Positions 40,281-48,071 are shown, numbered from the stretch's first letter. The stretch is 51,410 nt of DNA from Lachnospiraceae bacterium UBA3632 (GCA_002373975.1 DFKZ01000135.1:1-51410); one strand, 5' to 3'. Notes: generated by a model not told the origin, from the sequence alone. Translations and numbers: made by a program.

Positions 40281-42854
40281 TTAGCATATATCCTCTTTAA
40301 GTACTTCAATTATCGAATCGTGCTTAAGCGCTTTGCTTGAAAGCAGCATGCTGATCCCGATGATCGCAAATACTCCGACAGCTGCCAGAAGGTAAAACGG
40401 GAAGTTGATCTCAAATGCGGAAGAAGGGGCAGCAAGGGCTTTGAAAGTTATAAAGCTTATGAGTGCCGATATCGGGAAGCCGAGGATAAGTGCTCTAAAG
40501 CCGTATAGGAAGGTCTCCAGGAAGAGCATTTTCCTAAAGCCGAATTCGGTCATTCCGACTGATTTATACATGGCAAATTCCTTTTTTCTTAAATGAATGC
40601 CGGTCGTTATGGTGTTGATGATATTGGCAATTACTATAAGCGATATTAAAGCTGTGAAGCCATACATTACGGTTTTTAGTATAGTTAAGAGCGTCTTCAT
40701 AACCATCAGATCGCTTTCTATATCCGAACAGCTTGTGTTGGTATAATCTCCGAATGTCAGTATATCGGAAATCCGGTCATGCATTTCCTCGTGGTTTTCG
40801 CATTTTATCCCGTATGTGCAGGAGAGTTTTTCAATGTCGATGTTTTTGACATATTCCCTTCTGAAAACTGACACAGGTACATAGATTGAAATGCTTCCTT
40901 TGGGAGAGAGTTTAAATTCATCAACCGAGCTGTCCCACTTAACGAGATCTGTAACAGTTACTGCAGGCGGGTTGCCTTCGGCTTTGTCATAAAAGACTTT
41001 CTGCCCCAGTATGTTATCGTTGAATACACTTTTTCTTGAGCGCTTGTGATTAAAATTATTTAGAAGAAATCCGTTTAATTCATCTCCGAAATACTTGTCG
41101 GAGTCAATGTCGTTCTTTTTGCATATCTCAATAAAGTCGGCATCTTCGACGGGTACTATCCAGATATCGCTCACCTTGTCAAAAAGATCCTTGTAATACT
41201 TGGTAAGAAAATCGGGATTAAGTATTTCAGTGTTCGGGATCTCTCGCGGGTTTCCGTTTTCATCCGCTGGATTGAAGTCAAAGGAAAACATCTCCGCCAC
41301 ATAGACTTTTTCCACACCCTTTGTTCTTAAAAGATCTTCTTTTAATCTGTCGCTTTCCGACAGGGAGGCGGATGCAAAAATCTGGAAGGGGATTTCTATT
41401 TCATAACTGTTCTCCTTGTTAAACAGATCCACAAAATAAATGATGCTCAAAAACATTATTACTGAAACAGCCATCGATAGCGTGATCACCACACCTTTGG
41501 CACCGTTTCTTTTTATGTTCTTTGACGCCAGCTCGCCTTCATATCCGAAAAGCATTTTAACGAAGGGAAGGACTTTTAATTTCCATGCTTTCAGCTTAAC
41601 CGAATTGCTCTGTCTGATCGCTTCTATGGCAGTGATGCGTGAAGCTTTCACGGCAGGTATAAAAGAAGAGATAAATATGGTAACTGCCGAAAAGAAAACA
41701 ATTGCCAGAATTATGTAGGGATCAGATCTAACCGGTATATGTCCTAGTGAAGGAACCACGCCCCGGATCATTCCCGAACTTATAATAAGAGATCCGGTTA
41801 TTCTTAGTGTTAACAGGCAGCCGATAATACCGACAAGAAAACCTAATGGAAGCCCGATAATACCGAGAATAAAACCTTCAAAGTACACACTTGCTCTTTT
41901 TTGCCTTCTTGTGGCACCAACGCTTGAGAGCATTCCAAGATACTTCATTCTTTCCGTCAGAGACATGGCAAAGGCATTGTAGATCATGATCGATGAAGCG
42001 ATGATTATAATGAAAAGAGCCATGCCGATCATTCTGAAAAGTGACTTAACCGTGTTGTAACGAAGTCCTCTTGCAAAAATACAGGTTAAATATTCTGTTG
42101 CCAGAGCATCGATCTTAAGACCGTTTTCTTCAGCTATCTTTCGTATGTTTATTACCGCATTTATATCGGGCTTTTTCAAAGTGATATAAACAAGATTTTG
42201 AGAAGGAAATCCATCCGTTCCGCGTAAAATGTCAAAGCTTGAGGTTGGTTCATTATTGTGAAGAATGGCTGTGATCCTGCAGGTTTCATCGGATTTTGCG
42301 ACAAAATCCTCGGCTGAGCGGTAAGCTCCCGCCAGATAGATAAGTTCATTATTTTCATAAATGTAACGGTATCCCTCATGAAAAGACAGAGAATCTCCGA
42401 TAGTTAGTGACAGATTATTGTTTGTAAGATAATCTTCTTCAACGGCTATTTCACCGGGATTTTCAGGTAATCGTCCTTCGTATTCGCATGTCACCATCTG
42501 TGCAAGGTTGATCGGATCACCGTGAAAAATATTTCCGATCCTGAATCTTTTCTGAGAATCTCCGTCAATGTAAAAGCCGGTAACTTCATTGTCTGTATCG
42601 GTAAAACCTACATATTTAAGGCTTTCATTGCTTTTTAAAGCAAGATACTCATCCTTAGTCAGATTTTTAAAACTCGCGTGCTGATTGCCGTCAACAAGCA
42701 ATGACACATCTGCCACAAATGCGAATACGGATTTTATCCCCATGAGCATAGCGGTAATAAGAGCGGTTGATGCAACGATTCCGAATATGGTGACAATGGT
42801 TCTTTTAAGATTGGATCTTAAATGCTGCAGGGTTAATTTCATTATAATATTCAT
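40281..42854 (-). CDS. FtsX-like ABC transporter permease
   Basis: The 857-residue permease has a first membrane helix near 15-40, a long outside region (about 50-255), and two blocks of membrane helices. The first FtsX domain (about 270-400) includes AFAMSLTERMKYLGMLSSVGATRRQ, and the second near the C-terminus includes LRKKEFAMYKSVGMTEFGFRKML. This is the arrangement of large peptide-efflux or BceB/VraG-type permeases with an MacB-type ATPase. Antimicrobial peptide resistance is possible but not shown. It overlaps the ATPase stop (ATGA). Read convergently to the kinase, 5 bases apart. Confidence 0.9.
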   Translation of the reverse strand: MNIIMKLTLQHLRSNLKRTIVTIFGIVASTALITAMLMGIKSVFAFVADVSLLVDGNQHASFKNLTKDEYLALKSNESLKYVGFTDTDNEVTGFYIDGDSQKRFRIGNIFHGDPINLAQMVTCEYEGRLPENPGEIAVEEDYLTNNNLSLTIGDSLSFHEGYRYIYENNELIYLAGAYRSAEDFVAKSDETCRITAILHNNEPTSSFDILRGTDGFPSQNLVYITLKKPDINAVINIRKIAEENGLKIDALATEYLTCIFARGLRYNTVKSLFRMIGMALFIIIIASSIMIYNAFAMSLTERMKYLGMLSSVGATRRQKRASVYFEGFILGIIGLPLGFLVGIIGCLLTLRITGSLIISSGMIRGVVPSLGHIPVRSDPYIILAIVFFSAVTIFISSFIPAVKASRITAIEAIRQSNSVKLKAWKLKVLPFVKMLFGYEGELASKNIKRNGAKGVVITLSMAVSVIMFLSIIYFVDLFNKENSYEIEIPFQIFASASLSESDRLKEDLLRTKGVEKVYVAEMFSFDFNPADENGNPREIPNTEILNPDFLTKYYKDLFDKVSDIWIVPVEDADFIEICKKNDIDSDKYFGDELNGFLLNNFNHKRSRKSVFNDNILGQKVFYDKAEGNPPAVTVTDLVKWDSSVDEFKLSPKGSISIYVPVSVFRREYVKNIDIEKLSCTYGIKCENHEEMHDRISDILTFGDYTNTSCSDIESDLMVMKTLLTILKTVMYGFTALISLIVIANIINTITTGIHLRKKEFAMYKSVGMTEFGFRKMLFLETFLYGFRALILGFPISALISFITFKALAAPSSAFEINFPFYLLAAVGVFAIIGISMLLSSKALKHDSIIEVLKEDIC

Positions 42855-43534
42855 CAGCTTCTCGCCTCATCTTTCGTGATCTTTCCGTCTTCAATGGTAA
42901 TCACCCGGTCCGCACTTAAAGCAATGCGTTCATCGTGAGTGATGATGATAACCGTCTGATTGTTTTCGCGGTTAAACTTTTTGAGCAGTGATACTATTTC
43001 CTTGCTGTTTTTAGAATCCAGATTACCTGTGGGTTCATCAGCCAGAAGAAGTGCGGGATGGTTAATAAGCGCCCTGCCGATGGAAACGCGCTGCTGTTGA
43101 CCGCCGGATAACTGGTTGGGAAGGTGTTTTAGTCTGTCATTAAGCCCGAGTTTTTCTACGAGAGCTTTTAAAAGCTTTTTATCGGGTTTCTTTCCGTCCA
43201 ATAAGATCGGAAGAGTCATATTTTCTTCAACATTTAATATGGGTATCAGATTGTAGAACTGATAAATGAGTCCGATCTGTCTTCTTCTGAAAATGGCAAG
43301 GTTGTTTTCGTTCAGCTTTCCGATATCCGTTCCCGAAATGATCACTTCACCGGACGTGGGTGTGTCAACACCGCCGAGTATATGTAAAAGAGTGGATTTG
43401 CCGCTTCCGGAAGGTCCGACTATGGCGACGAACTCGCCCTGTTCGACATCAAAAGAAACATCTTTTAAAGCCTCAACTTTGATCTCGCCTTTTCCATATT
43501 CCTTACATAGATTTTTGATTTCGAGTATTTTCAT
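42854..43534 (-). CDS. ABC transporter ATP-binding protein, MacB/LolD type
   Basis: The 226-residue ATPase energises the FtsX-like permease encoded next. Walker A is GPSGSGKST (40-48), the Q-loop is IYQFYNLIPILNVEENM, the signature is LSGGQQQRVSIGRAL, and Walker B is LLADEPTGNLD followed by IITHDERIA with the switch His. The LIYQFYNLIP phrase is typical of the MacB/LolD group. It precedes the permease gene, overlapping it by a few bases. A purine-rich GGGAGACC stands before its ATG. The 280 bases upstream hold no gene. Confidence 0.95.
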   Translation of the reverse strand: MKILEIKNLCKEYGKGEIKVEALKDVSFDVEQGEFVAIVGPSGSGKSTLLHILGGVDTPTSGEVIISGTDIGKLNENNLAIFRRRQIGLIYQFYNLIPILNVEENMTLPILLDGKKPDKKLLKALVEKLGLNDRLKHLPNQLSGGQQQRVSIGRALINHPALLLADEPTGNLDSKNSKEIVSLLKKFNRENNQTVIIITHDERIALSADRVITIEDGKITKDEARS

Positions 43535-43817
43535 TACGGTCTCCCTTCATTAGGTATAAATTGGTTCGGTTTTCATATATTTCCTTTTATGAGATCATGA
43601 TAAAATAGCCGGCTTACAAACAAGTGACTTTTTTATTACAGTTTTGTAATATTTCAAATTTACAATGAAGTAGTGATAATGCCGAAGAAATATGGTATTT
43701 TAAAAGTATCATAGAAAATCAGGGAAAGATATTGCTATATTCATCCCAAAAGCCGCAATTGTGCTTTTCTTATGATTAAAGAGTAAAAAGCAGATGGATT
43801 ATCTCAGAGAGGTTAAA

Positions 43818-45014
43818 ATGAAAAAGATTACTATTCTGTTGACAATTTTTATGGCAATCGTTTTATCCGGCTGCGGATGCAAACACGAGTGGGAAGAGGC
43901 AACCTGTGATAAGGCCAAGACGTGTAAATTATGCGGAGAAACAGAAGGCGAACAGCTTGGACATTTGTGGTCGGAAGCGTCTTGTGAAAATCCAAGAAAA
44001 TGTACAAGATGCGGTAAAACAGATGGGGAGGCTCTTGGACATAAGTGGGAAGATGCTACTTGTACAGAACCTAAGACATGCTCCGTTTGTGGCAAGACAG
44101 AAGGTGAGGCTTTGGGACACGATTTTGCCCCGGCAACATTGGATGCACCTGAGACTTGCCGTGTTTGCGGCGAAACCGAGGGTGAGCCAATAACATTTAG
44201 ATCTGTTGATCTGAGTTTTTTGGAAGGAGCTGTTTTTGATTATATAATAAACGATAATCTTTGCGTCGCCGTCACCCGTCGTGAGGATAACCCGACCTGT
44301 TTAAATGTTACATTCTATGATTTTGACGGAAACAAAGTAAACGAACAGACGTTGGATATCAAAAATCCCGATGGTTCGTGGAACGGATATTGTTGGAGTT
44401 TTGTTAATGACGGTTATTTGCTTGCAACAGGAAATGAATCGAAAGTAGATATAACAATTTATAATTATAACGGCGAGCCTGTTCTGGAAAAGAGATTGGA
44501 AGGATCTGATTTTTTCGATAATTTCGATAATAAAAACAGAGTGATACAATTGGACAGAGTTTCTTTTGACGGAATAAACAGAGTATATAGTATAGCTGAT
44601 AAAACATATTTTGGCGTCGATTTTAACAACAGATGTGAGTGCTCTCCTGAAGAATACTTTACTGCTGCATTAAAACATGGCGTTAACCCGGATTATGATA
44701 CTTCGAAATGGTCAAGTCATGTTTATGATGAAACGATAAACGGATATTTAGTTGAAACCGCAGATGGAAGCTTTTGGGGTTATGTAGATTTAGGTGATAA
44801 CGAGATTAAGCTTTTTAAGGATGCAACGACTTTCACTTCAAGCGGTTATACTCTTGTATCAAATGATTGCAAAACATATGATCTGATCGATACGGATATG
44901 AATGTCATTGCCGAAAATGTTGTAGAAGGAATAGGTGTTTCACACTTCCTGAACAGTGATGTATTCAGAGTATACTCGGAAGATGGAAGTTATGCTTTTT
45001 ATGTGATCCATTAG
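43818..45014 (+). CDS. Lipoprotein with four zinc-ribbon-like repeats
   Basis: The 398-residue protein has a signal peptide with lipobox LSGC (Cys19). Residues 22-130 hold four repeats of about 26 residues, of the form HxW-x2-A-T/S-C-x5-C-x2-CG-x-T-x-G-x2-LG; the fourth lacks the first Cys. The Cys pairs suggest metal binding, or structural disulfides on the outside. Residues 130-398 form a beta-rich domain that resembles no family I recognise. Similar Cys repeats occur in surface proteins of Lachnospiraceae. ATG 43818 is chosen for AGAGG upstream and the signal peptide; an earlier in-frame ATG at 43794 would place charged residues before it. Confidence 0.8.
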   Translation: MKKITILLTIFMAIVLSGCGCKHEWEEATCDKAKTCKLCGETEGEQLGHLWSEASCENPRKCTRCGKTDGEALGHKWEDATCTEPKTCSVCGKTEGEALGHDFAPATLDAPETCRVCGETEGEPITFRSVDLSFLEGAVFDYIINDNLCVAVTRREDNPTCLNVTFYDFDGNKVNEQTLDIKNPDGSWNGYCWSFVNDGYLLATGNESKVDITIYNYNGEPVLEKRLEGSDFFDNFDNKNRVIQLDRVSFDGINRVYSIADKTYFGVDFNNRCECSPEEYFTAALKHGVNPDYDTSKWSSHVYDETINGYLVETADGSFWGYVDLGDNEIKLFKDATTFTSSGYTLVSNDCKTYDLIDTDMNVIAENVVEGIGVSHFLNSDVFRVYSEDGSYAFYVIH

Positions 45015-45087
45015 ATGGGTGTGTTAATCTGTTAAGTATCTGGACGAAGCAGGAGAACCGAAGACTTGGTGTAGCCAGTGTGCTTAT

Positions 45088-45543
45088 TTAATCCTCTGAT
45101 TTTAAATATTGTGTTATCGTAGATCCATCATTAACTGTAAGTCTTCCGCCTATATAAACATAAGGCATTCCACTCTTTTTTTCGGAATCTTCCGCCAAAT
45201 AGAGGCAAAACCGGTCATAAATATACTCTGTTATTTCACCATCAAGGTCAAAAGTGGCGGTTCCGTCTTCGTTTACGACAAGAATCCCTTTATCCGCTAT
45301 CTTGTTAAGTTCAAGCATTTCTTCATAGGTCTCGTCTTTTTTAGCAATTGCTACACGTTTATAAATGCCTGCCGGAACAATACCTATTGTTGGATCATCG
45401 GCCCAATCGATTATGTCACTATGAGCTGCAACATCATCAGCCTCGGCATCATTAGTCACATTATCATTACTTTTGCAGGAAGTAAAAGAAAGACAAGCGA
45501 TACCAATAAGAGCTGCTGAAATTATTATTCTTTTCATGATCAA
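45088..45543 (-). CDS. Small lipoprotein of unknown function
   Basis: About 150 residues, with a signal peptide (IIISAALIGIACLSFTSC) and lipobox FTSC, an acidic linker, then a compact beta-rich domain with GTATFDLDGEITEYIYDRF and YIGGRLTVNDGSTI, reminiscent of small lipocalin-like or DUF lipoproteins. TTG 45543 has GGAGG 10 bases upstream and overlaps the stop of the tautomerase-like microORF. ATG 45537 has the signal at 16 bases. The overlapping stop/start suggests translational coupling. The function is not recognised. Confidence 0.7.
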   Translation of the reverse strand: MIMKRIIISAALIGIACLSFTSCKSNDNVTNDAEADDVAAHSDIIDWADDPTIGIVPAGIYKRVAIAKKDETYEEMLELNKIADKGILVVNEDGTATFDLDGEITEYIYDRFCLYLAEDSEKKSGMPYVYIGGRLTVNDGSTITQYLKSED

Positions 45544-45632
45544 TTTAATGAATCCTCCCTTTTCTTACCGGCAAATCCCCAGTTGTATTCCGGTGTTTTC
45601 CCTTTTAAGATATCAGCTCTTACCAAAGGCAT
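45540..45632 (-). pseudogene. Tautomerase-like microORF: N- and C-termini fused, middle missing
   Basis: A 30-codon ORF begins MPLVRADILKGKTPEY, close to my memory of the N-terminus of 4-oxalocrotonate tautomerase-family proteins (with the catalytic Pro2). It continues NWGFAGKKREDS, which matches the family's usual C-terminal NWG-x-x-GK tail. Those proteins are about 125-130 residues, so about 100 internal residues are missing without loss of frame. Its TGA overlaps the TTG of the next gene. It lies 6 bases after the third promoter cassette. Pro2 is retained but the rest of the active site is not, so catalysis is very unlikely. Confidence 0.6.
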
Positions 45633-45638
45633 AGTCAG

Positions 45639-45694
45639 TATCTCCTGTAACAAAAGCTTTTTCTTATTCTAACATGAACGGCCGGTCGAAAAAA
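45639..45694 (-). promoter_or_regulatory. Promoter/leader cassette, copy 3 (diverged)
   Basis: On the minus strand this has the extended -10 TGTTAGAAT (hexamer 45666-45671), the CGTTCATG box before it and the TTACAGGAGATA leader after it, as in copies 1 and 2. The middle of the leader differs. It feeds the tautomerase-like microORF and the lipoprotein gene. Confidence 0.5.
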
Positions 45695-46096
45695 AGATTC
45701 AATTTTGACTTATGGATTATGAGGATAGCTATCCCATACAAAGAGTGAAACCAAAAGAAGGGAGCAATGTGCGATTTATAATTCTTTTTATGATATAGCA
45801 GAGAAAACAAATACGGGTACCGTACCCCAAAAACAAAATCACCCGTTCGGAAGCCCCTATTTTAGGGCAAAAAAAGAGAGCGGGTGATGGGAATCGAATT
45901 GGCCCGGGAAACCGCAAACACAGTAAATGAAAGGAGTCGGGCGACACCACTTTTTTAGGGGACCCCCGGCAAATCCTTCAAGTATTTCTATAATGCAATC
46001 CAGACCATATAAGGCGGTATATTTGTGATATTTTCGTCTATGCTGAAAATCTTCGGGTGTATGATCATCTTGTTATCGCTTTATTTTTCGATGGAA
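45695..46096. other. Gene-free stretch with many short palindromes
   Basis: No gene could be supported here. The stretch has several short inverted repeats (GGGTACCGTACCC near 45818; GCCC/GGGC near 45853; ATCACCCG/CGGGTGAT at 45840 and 45881) and contains the tRNA-Gly 3' fragment. GC is higher than in the neighbours. Longer open frames on it (45729-45950 minus, for example) show no family resemblance and no start signal. Confidence 0.5.
45878..45898 (-). other. 3' end fragment of a tRNA-Gly gene
   Basis: Read on the minus strand, 21 bases match the T-loop and 3' acceptor strand of the Firmicute tRNA-Gly: TTCGATTCCCA, then ATCACCCGCTC. Seven T residues lie just beyond, like a natural terminator. 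Nothing resembling the D arm or anticodon arm precedes it, so it is not a working tRNA. Such fragments are often left at att sites. Confidence 0.5.
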
Positions 46097-46149
46097 GTAA
46101 TGTTGCATTACAGAAAAAAAGTGCTATAATAGAAGTAAGAAAATCTTAC
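46097..46149 (+). promoter_or_regulatory. AbrB/PIN promoter with two matching palindromes
   Basis: The -35 TTGCAT (46103-46108) and -10 TATAAT (46125-46130) are 16 bases apart, with an extended TGC. Two perfect 15-base palindromes of the same 6-3-6 form flank the -10: GTAATG-TTG-CATTAC (46097-46111) and GTAAGA-AAA-TCTTAC (46135-46149), 38 bases apart. They are probable binding sites for the AbrB-like antitoxin. Confidence 0.7.
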
Positions 46150-46165
46150 CAAGGAGGTGCATATT

Positions 46166-46441
46166 ATGGCTCAGTATATGTCAGATGTTACTGCGTTGTC
46201 GTCAAAAGGTCAGATAGTTCTTCCAAAAGCGATCAGAGATTCTTTAAAGATTGCTTCAGGTGCTAAACTTATGGTCTTTAGTGATGGCGACAGTATCTTA
46301 ATAAAACCCATACCGGCGCCTGATATATCAGAATTCCGCGCACTTATGGATAAAGCTGAAGAATGGGCTGACAGTGTAGGAATGCAGGAAGAAGATATTT
46401 CTGATGCGATAAAAACCGTGCGCAGCCGGAGGAAGAAATGA
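46166..46441 (+). CDS. AbrB/MazE-type antitoxin
   Basis: The 91-residue protein has an N-terminal SpoVT-AbrB swapped-hairpin fold (SSKGQIVLPKAIRDSLKIASGAKLMVFSDGDSILIKPI, about 11-50 in parts). This binds DNA at its own promoter. The C-terminal half (about 55-91) is helical and likely wraps the toxin. ATG 46166 is chosen for AAGGAGG at 6 bases; a GTG at 46157 is too close to that signal. Its stop overlaps the toxin start by 4 bases. Function: neutralises the PIN toxin and represses the operon. Confidence 0.9.
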   Translation: MAQYMSDVTALSSKGQIVLPKAIRDSLKIASGAKLMVFSDGDSILIKPIPAPDISEFRALMDKAEEWADSVGMQEEDISDAIKTVRSRRKK

Positions 46442-46833
46442 AAATAGTCATAGATACTAATGTTGTTGCTTCAGCTATATTCTTTGGGGGAAAACCCAGA
46501 GAACTTCTTGAGATGCTTGTATCCAAAGAATTGGAAGCTTATGCTTCTTCTGAAATAGTTGATGAATATCGAGAAACCGTTGAAGAGCTACAAGATAGAT
46601 ATCCGGGAAAATCTATTGCTATTCCTCTGACTTTGATCGTTTCGGCGATGAAGATCATTGAACCATCATCTCATGTGGATGTGTGCAGGGATCCGGACGA
46701 CAACAAATTTATTGAGTGCGCTTGTGATGCGAAATGTGTCTACATAGTAAGCGGTGATAAAGATTTGCTTTCAGTCGGAAAGTATAAAAACATAAAGATA
46801 GTCACTGTAGCAGATTTTTTAAGCAGTTTATAA
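46438..46833 (+). CDS. PIN-domain toxin (putative RNase)
   Basis: The 131-residue PIN protein is probably an Mg2+-dependent ribonuclease. The acidic active-site residues expected for PIN are visible: Asp6 (VIDTNVVAS), Glu43 region (SSEIVDEYRE), Asp in CRDPDDNKFIECA, and Asp in VSGDKDLL. It overlaps the antitoxin stop by 4 bases (ATGA), which is the usual toxin-antitoxin arrangement. It matches the PIN_3-type family paired with AbrB antitoxins. Length is normal. Terminator follows. Confidence 0.9.
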   Translation: MKIVIDTNVVASAIFFGGKPRELLEMLVSKELEAYASSEIVDEYRETVEELQDRYPGKSIAIPLTLIVSAMKIIEPSSHVDVCRDPDDNKFIECACDAKCVYIVSGDKDLLSVGKYKNIKIVTVADFLSSL

Positions 46834-46860
46834 AATCAAATTTTAATGTTTGTACGCTTA

Positions 46861-46898
46861 ACGGTTATGAGAATCAAATCTTGTAGCCGTCTTTTTTT
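46861..46898 (+). terminator. Terminator of the toxin-antitoxin operon
   Basis: ACGGTTA (46861-46867) pairs with TAGCCGT (46884-46890) with one G-T wobble, followed by seven T residues. Confidence 0.6.
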
Positions 46899-46988
46899 CA
46901 TACTGAAAGTGAAGTGCACCTTTTATATAAGATCTCAGTATCATAGGAATCACTTCTATGATAAAATATAACCGTTTGAAGAATTAAT

Positions 46989-47186
46989 ATGGAGAATGAT
47001 GTGGATACCCAAGAGGTTTTAGATATTTTAAGAGAATATGGAATAGATGGATTCTCTGAAAAAAATGAAATAGATTCAACCAATGGTGATGATTACAGAT
47101 TAAACAAATATGAATACGTTGAGGCGCATAATGGAGGAAATATATGTTTTATCATGCTTCCCCGGTTAAAGGGATCATTCAGTTAG
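46989..47186 (+). pseudogene. Truncated ORF, possibly an aminoglycoside-phosphotransferase-like N-terminus
   Basis: A 65-residue ORF begins VDTQEVLDILREYGIDG, and the following GDDYRLN segment recalls, from memory only, the start of kinase-like phosphotransferases in Clostridia. It then diverges into KYEYVEAHNGGN and overlaps the next gene out of frame by 43 bases. An extended -10 (TGATAAAAT, hexamer 46962-46967) precedes it. It is probably a remnant whose translation leads into the downstream start. Confidence 0.35.
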
Positions 47187-47713
47187 AGCCGAGGGTATCG
47201 GATCATCATATTCCGCTGGTTTATTTCTCGACGAAAAGAGAAAATACGCTCGTTTATCTCAGCAATGCCATAGAGAAGTATTGCCGGGAGACGGGATTTG
47301 AATATAACGGAATCTGGAAAAAATGGGGACCATACGGTTTTACAAAAGACGGAATCCAGCAACTGCAGGAGTATTATCCCGATGCGCTTGAAAAGACTTA
47401 TGAAGGTGTCTCCGGATATATATACAGTGCCGAAAGTATTACAGATTCCGGCTTTGAGATTAAAATTCCGAATGCAGCTTCAAGTAGTGCTCCTGTCACG
47501 GTTTCAGGTTCAGAGTTTGTTCCGGATGCATATGAAGCAATTCTTGAGGCAGAAGAAAAGGGTCTTATTTCAATCAAGAGATATTCTGAGATGCCGGAGA
47601 AGATGTTGGAATGGATTGGTAAAACCATCCGGCAGGAATATGAAGAAGCCATGGATCACCCGGAGTATAGACATTTTTTAAAAGGGAATTTCGCGGAAAT
47701 ACTGAATGTATAA
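47144..47713 (+). CDS. Unrecognised protein with ADP-ribosyltransferase-like N-terminus
   Basis: The 189-residue protein is soluble, with no signal peptide or membrane segment. It begins FYHASPVKGIIQLEPR, and VYFSTKRENTLVYLS follows at about 27-41. The YHAS opening and a later S-x-x-x-E pattern vaguely recall small ADP-ribosyltransferase folds (YHGS/YHAT openings), but no catalytic triad was confirmed. GKTIRQEYEEAMDHPEYR closes the protein. ATG 47144 has GGAGG 7 bases upstream. It overlaps the preceding remnant ORF. Family not recognised; it may be a toxin-like orphan. Confidence 0.7.
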   Translation: MFYHASPVKGIIQLEPRVSDHHIPLVYFSTKRENTLVYLSNAIEKYCRETGFEYNGIWKKWGPYGFTKDGIQQLQEYYPDALEKTYEGVSGYIYSAESITDSGFEIKIPNAASSSAPVTVSGSEFVPDAYEAILEAEEKGLISIKRYSEMPEKMLEWIGKTIRQEYEEAMDHPEYRHFLKGNFAEILNV

Positions 47714-47752
47714 GACATCTTATGATTCGTGGAAGGAAAATATATTTTGCTG

Positions 47753-47819
47753 AACTCAAGCGCTGATTGAGTCCCGAGTTTCACGATATTTTGTCAACTC
47801 AAGCGCGAATTGATATACT
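47753..47819 (+). promoter_or_regulatory. Promoter with two direct-repeat operator copies
   Basis: An 18-base sequence (AACTCAAGCGCTGATTGA) occurs at 47753-47770 and again, with 2 changes, at 47796-47813, 43 bases apart (four helical turns). The second copy fills the 17-base spacer between TTGTCA (47791-47796) and TATACT (47814-47819). A regulator binding both would block the promoter. Confidence 0.5.
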
Positions 47820-47887
47820 TTTTGCCTCCTGTAAACTATACTTCGTTTCAGATGGCGGCCACATCAAAAAAATCATGGAGGCAAAAG
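47820..47887 (+). promoter_or_regulatory. Anti-Shine-Dalgarno stem before a microORF
   Basis: TTTTGCCTCC (47820-47829) is complementary to GGAGGCAAAA (47877-47886), which contains the ribosome binding site of the next microORF. The loop includes a small GATGGCGGCCACATC hairpin. If transcription starts near 47826, only the last half of the 5' arm would be in the RNA, which still leaves CCTCC-like pairing. Confidence 0.4.
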
Positions 47888-47888
47888 A

Positions 47889-47963
47889 ATGTTTAATATG
47901 AATAAGATCGGAAAGATCATAAAGGATGTGGACGGGCTTACAAAGATAAAAGATTATCTATAG
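47889..47963 (+). CDS. 24-codon microORF with XRE-like N-terminus
   Basis: The ORF begins MFNMNKIGKIIKD and ends KIKDYL. GGAGG lies 7 bases before the ATG. The first 10 residues resemble the start of XRE-family regulators of Lachnospiraceae (MFNMxKIGKKI). The helix-turn-helix is absent, so an internal deletion is possible. Another XRE gene starts 137 bases downstream. Function unknown. Confidence 0.35.
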   Translation: MFNMNKIGKIIKDVDGLTKIKDYL

Positions 47964-48008
47964 TCTTTAAATACAACCCCGGGTTGTACCAACTTGAAAA
48001 CTGCGTCA

Positions 48009-48071
48009 TTGAGTTTATCGAGGCAATATTCTACAATGATCCTTGTAAGAACTGAAATGAAGCTTCGTTTC
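48009..48071 (+). promoter_or_regulatory. Promoter and palindromic operator of the XRE-TPR gene
   Basis: TTGAGT (48009-48014) and TACAAT (48032-48037) are 17 bases apart. Downstream, GAAATGAAGCTTCGTTTC (48054-48071) is an 18-base palindrome with one mismatched pair, between start site and ribosome binding site. Autoregulation by the XRE protein is likely. Confidence 0.55.

Noticed and set aside
45729..45950. 73-codon open frame on the minus strand
   Set aside because: It reads through the tRNA-Gly fragment and nearby palindromes, has no ribosome binding site and resembles no protein family. It is best explained as chance opening in a noncoding stretch.
46057..46266. 69-codon plus-strand frame before the antitoxin
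   Set aside because: It overlaps the promoter and the operators and runs out of frame into the antitoxin gene, with no ribosome binding site.
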